64,000 nt of DNA. Source: Desulfurococcales archaeon (GTDB lineage Archaea > Thermoproteota > Thermoprotei_A > Sulfolobales > Desulfurococcaceae). The stretch's first letter is position 1. Every line of letters starts with the position of its first letter. The notes under the pieces are model-generated. The model made no database searches, was not told the DNA's origin, and worked only from the letters and a program-made list of their open reading frames with translations. This document shows positions 61,216 through 64,000 of the stretch, piece by piece. The DNA is taken from assembly GCA_027022365.1 (NCBI GenBank), contig JALVYU010000026.1, positions 124,001 to 188,000 of the forward strand, written 5' to 3'. Both the position numbers and the translations under genes were made by a program.

Positions 61216-62574
61216 TTATTTCTTCTTTCTCAGCAACGCGTAGTAAAAGCCGATGGTCCCGTGAATGTGGGGATACGCTCTCATAGTTCCGGGGAGTAGT
61301 GGTGATGGCTTGAAGGGTTTTGTTAGATGTATTAGTTCTGCATCGTCGTGGCTCTCAGTGAATTCTTTTATGATTTTTTCTCCCTCCTCGACTAGGACAC
61401 TACATACTGTGTATAGGAGTCTCCCACTTGGCCTTAACAGCCTCCATCCAGCCTCGAGAAGCTCGCGTTGAAGCCTCGTTATCTCTCTTATATCCTCGTC
61501 TCTGTACCTCCATCTCACATCAGGGTTCCTGGCCAGTGCACCGGTAGAGCTACAAGGGGGGTCTACGAGTACATAGTCCATGGTCTCTTCTCCGAGTATC
61601 TCGGGGGCTTTCCTGGCGTCTTCAACATGTATTGTTACCGCCTTCAGCGTGCCTGTTCGTTCGAGAAGCGCTCTCAACCTTTTAGCTCTATCACTGTATA
61701 TTTCAAAGCTGTGGATCTCTGATTTTAGTCCCGTGTACTCGGCCAAGTAGCTTGTCTTTCCCCCCGGCGCCGAGCATAGATCAGCAATACGTGTGCCCGG
61801 TTTTGGATCCAGCAGTTCGACCGCCACCATGCTCGACTCGTCCTGCGGAGTCAGTATCCCTGTCTCTATCAGCTTCACAGCATCTTTGCCGAGAGGGCCA
61901 CGTATTATGACCGCGTTTCTACTATATCTTCCCGGCTCGACGCTGTATCCTGCTTTTTTCAGGAATACGAGAATCGCTTTTCGGCTTGCCTTTAAAGTGT
62001 TTACTCTAAATGTCTTTGTATACTGCTTATATGTTAGAGCCAAGAATGCCTCGAGGTCTTCTCCTAGGAGATCGAAGCTATTCCTCAACGCGTAGTAGAG
62101 GCTAGGTGAAACACGGTATTCTAGAAGTATCTTCTCCTCCGGGCTTTTAGGCCTCCATTTAGTCTCCGCTATTTTATTGATATATTCTATGTTATCGGTT
62201 CTCGCACGGAGTGCCAGATACTTTTTAGCATATCTTGTCACGGTGTGTTTCAGGCTATGTCCGGCTCTTGGGTCAAGCTGTAAGACGTATGTAACAAGTC
62301 TCAGCACCGATCTCGTGATGCTATCTAACTCGTATGGTTTCTTCCCTGTAATCTCCTCTATGATCTTATCTACTATACCGAGGTTTCTGAAGACACTATA
62401 TATTATGCCCGATGCCCGCCTATCCAGAGGTGTCCCCTGGAGCTTGTACTTGATCATGGCTCTCCTGATCGGTTCCTGCACGGGTTTAATTTTCTCTCCC
62501 TGCCTTACAGCCTCGATGACAGCATATATCATTCTCTCATAGTCTTTCGCTGAAACCATTCTTTCCTCCCACAT
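61216..62574 (-). CDS. RsmB-like rRNA/tRNA m5C methyltransferase (NusB + NOL1/NOP2)
   Basis: 452 residues. An N-terminal NusB-like helical domain (to about 130), then a SAM methyltransferase with DLCSAPGGKTSYLAEYT, VLVDPPCSSTGALARNPDVRW (motif IV) and YTVCSVLVEEGE (motif VI, catalytic Cys). Makes 5-methylcytosine in rRNA or tRNA. The NusB part sets it apart from the PUA-type paralogue at 21080. Target unknown. Confidence 0.9.
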   Translation of the reverse strand: MWEERMVSAKDYERMIYAVIEAVRQGEKIKPVQEPIRRAMIKYKLQGTPLDRRASGIIYSVFRNLGIVDKIIEEITGKKPYELDSITRSVLRLVTYVLQLDPRAGHSLKHTVTRYAKKYLALRARTDNIEYINKIAETKWRPKSPEEKILLEYRVSPSLYYALRNSFDLLGEDLEAFLALTYKQYTKTFRVNTLKASRKAILVFLKKAGYSVEPGRYSRNAVIIRGPLGKDAVKLIETGILTPQDESSMVAVELLDPKPGTRIADLCSAPGGKTSYLAEYTGLKSEIHSFEIYSDRAKRLRALLERTGTLKAVTIHVEDARKAPEILGEETMDYVLVDPPCSSTGALARNPDVRWRYRDEDIREITRLQRELLEAGWRLLRPSGRLLYTVCSVLVEEGEKIIKEFTESHDDAELIHLTKPFKPSPLLPGTMRAYPHIHGTIGFYYALLRKKK

Positions 62575-62645
62575 ACCTATGGTCGACTATACTGTATTTG
62601 TACCTCGTCCACCACTATCTATTATGTGGAGAGGTGGTGGTTTGA

Positions 62646-63815
62646 TTGGTGTTTAAACTTGGTTTTGCGACAACATACCCCCCCACTCACTGTGGCATTG
62701 CCGAGTACTCTCGCATGCTTTTAATGGCTATGAAATCCATTATGCCCTCTATCGAGGCATATGTTTTCGCGGACAGGCTCGGCGGTGACAAGAGATTCGA
62801 CGAGTTCGCCCGTGTAAAGGTTTATCCGTCCTTTACTCATCAGGAGAGGGGTTACGGCGGATTACTCGATAAGCTTACGGAACTCGGCGGAGTCGATGTT
62901 CTTCATGTACAGCACGAGTACGGTATCTTTGGCCTGCACAACGGGTTGATCCATGCTGTTGAGGAAGCTGTCAGGGAGAGGCTTGCAAAGAAGATAGTTA
63001 TAACCATGCACACAGTTGATCACCCGAACTCGCCGAGAAAGGCGGCGATAGAGTTCCAGTCCTATCTAAATGTTTTCGATGCCGTCATCGTGCACAGCGT
63101 CCTCCAGGAATTTGAACTACAACACCAGGATATCCACCCACTAAAAATATATAGGATCCCCCATGGAACCATGTTGAACCCATACCTCTGGATGCCGAGA
63201 TTCAAGTTAATGGAGGAGCTCGGCCTCAAATCAGAGCAGCTACGGGGCTTCATAGTTGTTGTCCCGGGTTTTCTCAGGAAGGATAAGGGTTTCGACATAC
63301 TTGTCAGGGCCGTCAAGCCATTGTTGAAGGAGAGGGGTTTTACTCTTATCGTTGCAGGGGAGACGAAGGATCCTGTTCTTAGGCGGGAGCTCGAGGAGAT
63401 GATCAGGAACGGGCCCAATACGATCTTCATAGAGCGGTATCTGGCCAATGAAGAAATACTCAAACTCGTGGCCCTGGCCGACGCCGTCGTGCTACCATAT
63501 AGAGATAGGCCTAAATCCTATAGCGTGTCCGGCATACTTCATCTCTCCATGGGCGGGTTGAAGCCGATCATAGGTACTAGGACGCCTAGGCTGATCGAGC
63601 TATACCAGCACGCCCCACGCCTCACAGTCCCGCCGAAATCACCGAGGGAATTAACAAAGAAGATCAGGTGGCTGTCGAAGAACTATGACCTCGCAATAGC
63701 GTATATGGGGTCGCTATACAGCTATGCTGTGAGAACTCAGTGGCTGAGAATGGCCCGCAGGCACTTGTCCCTCTACGCCTACCTCTTGGGAGTCGACCGT
63801 GTGACCGATATCTAG
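62646..63815 (+). CDS. GT4-family glycosyltransferase
   Basis: 389 residues with a two-domain GT-B fold. [19 protein letters not shown] opens the protein, [14 protein letters not shown] and [19 protein letters not shown] are domain marks, and the EX7E-like segment is [28 protein letters not shown]. Uses a nucleotide sugar donor; likely acts on glycolipid or glycoprotein. TTG 62646 has GAGAGGTGG upstream. The macro-domain gene follows after 23 bp. Confidence 0.85.
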   Translation: MVFKLGFATTYPPTHCGIAEYSRMLLMAMKSIMPSIEAYVFADRLGGDKRFDEFARVKVYPSFTHQERGYGGLLDKLTELGGVDVLHVQHEYGIFGLHNGLIHAVEEAVRERLAKKIVITMHTVDHPNSPRKAAIEFQSYLNVFDAVIVHSVLQEFELQHQDIHPLKIYRIPHGTMLNPYLWMPRFKLMEELGLKSEQLRGFIVVVPGFLRKDKGFDILVRAVKPLLKERGFTLIVAGETKDPVLRRELEEMIRNGPNTIFIERYLANEEILKLVALADAVVLPYRDRPKSYSVSGILHLSMGGLKPIIGTRTPRLIELYQHAPRLTVPPKSPRELTKKIRWLSKNYDLAIAYMGSLYSYAVRTQWLRMARRHLSLYAYLLGVDRVTDI

Positions 63816-63838
63816 ATAACGATAAGGCGACCGGTATA

Positions 63839-64000
63839 GTGGATAAGATCATCTGTAGGACGATGTATCGCAACACCGAGATCATAGGTTTGAGGGGCGA
63901 TATTACCCGCCTAAAAGTCGATGCTATTGTGAATCCGGCGAACAGCCTGATGATCATGGGCGGCGGTGTTGCCGGAGCTATAAAGAGGCGTGGAGGAAAG
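63839..64000 (+). CDS. Macro-domain (ADP-ribose-binding) protein, 5' part
   Basis: 54 codons to the window edge from GTG 63839. [39 protein letters not shown] is the classical macro-domain start: D-I-T, VNAAN-like VNPANS and the GGGVAGAI ribose loop. Proteins of this type bind or hydrolyse ADP-ribose. ATG 63863 is an alternative start. The C-terminal part lies outside the window. Confidence 0.85.
   Translation, partial: MDKIICRTMYRNTEIIGLRGDITRLKVDAIVNPANSLMIMGGGVAGAIKRRGGK

Overview
This window looks like chromosome from a hyperthermophilic crenarchaeon, most likely Desulfurococcales. The evidence is the archaeal informational set (aEF1B, FEN-1, Nob1, Pth2, archaeal TruD, Trm5, a Cdc48 ending in an HbYX-type tail), an AGOG DNA glycosylase, a tungsten aldehyde:ferredoxin oxidoreductase, an Mbh/Mbs-type membrane complex, frequent TTG and GTG starts with GGTGA-like ribosome sites, a tRNA intron, and box C/D RNA candidates. 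The genus cannot be fixed from sequence alone. Layout: 1-16.7 kb is dense housekeeping (AGOG, a GNAT-ABC fusion, Maf, a COG1313 radical SAM protein, ValS, PHP phosphoesterase, ferredoxin, rhomboid, a CitG-like protein, RimK-like ATP-grasp, SIS protein, MTA phosphorylase, phosphoribosyltransferase) ending at tRNA-Leu(TAG). From 16.8 to 21.1 kb lies the first accessory tract: a small CRISPR array without cas genes, a broken gene, a Doc-like Fic gene coupled to a tiny ORF, and a large N-glycosylated-looking surface protein. From 21 to 33.7 kb is a second housekeeping block (NSUN6-like and Trm5 methyltransferases, Nob1, NAD kinase, Pcm, FEN-1, Cdc48, aEF1B, Pth2, TruD), with candidate small RNAs and an intron-containing tRNA-Arg(CCT). 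From 33.8 to 38.1 kb is a redox cluster: tungsten AOR, two four-cluster Fe-S proteins and a FAD pyridine nucleotide oxidoreductase. From 38.4 to 44.1 kb is the second accessory tract. It starts at tRNA-Arg(TCG), whose 3' end plus downstream DNA is duplicated 980 bp away around a vapBC pair, and continues through a decayed helix-turn-helix gene, a HincII/HindII-like restriction-modification system with a ribbon-helix-helix gene over palindromic operators, and gene remnants. From 44.1 to 53.4 kb, a TrmB-type regulator and two tiny genes precede a twelve-gene operon for a complete A-to-N Mbh/Mbs-like complex, with J-K and E-F subunits fused and the [NiFe] cysteine pairs reduced to single cysteines. 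From 53.9 to 64 kb are transporters (two MFS, one APC permease fused to a nucleotidyltransferase domain), membrane and surface proteins, an SDR lacking the usual Tyr/Lys, an RsmB-like methyltransferase, a GT4 glycosyltransferase and the start of a macro-domain gene. Physiology inferred: an anaerobic heterotroph. AOR yields reduced ferredoxin, which the Mbs-like complex can oxidise (probably reducing polysulfide rather than protons) while driving ion export, and the FAD oxidoreductase may link the AOR branch to NAD(P)H. The least ordinary parts are the tRNA-Arg/vapBC/restriction island, the permease-nucleotidyltransferase fusion, the odd-geometry CRISPR array and the fused-subunit respiratory complex.
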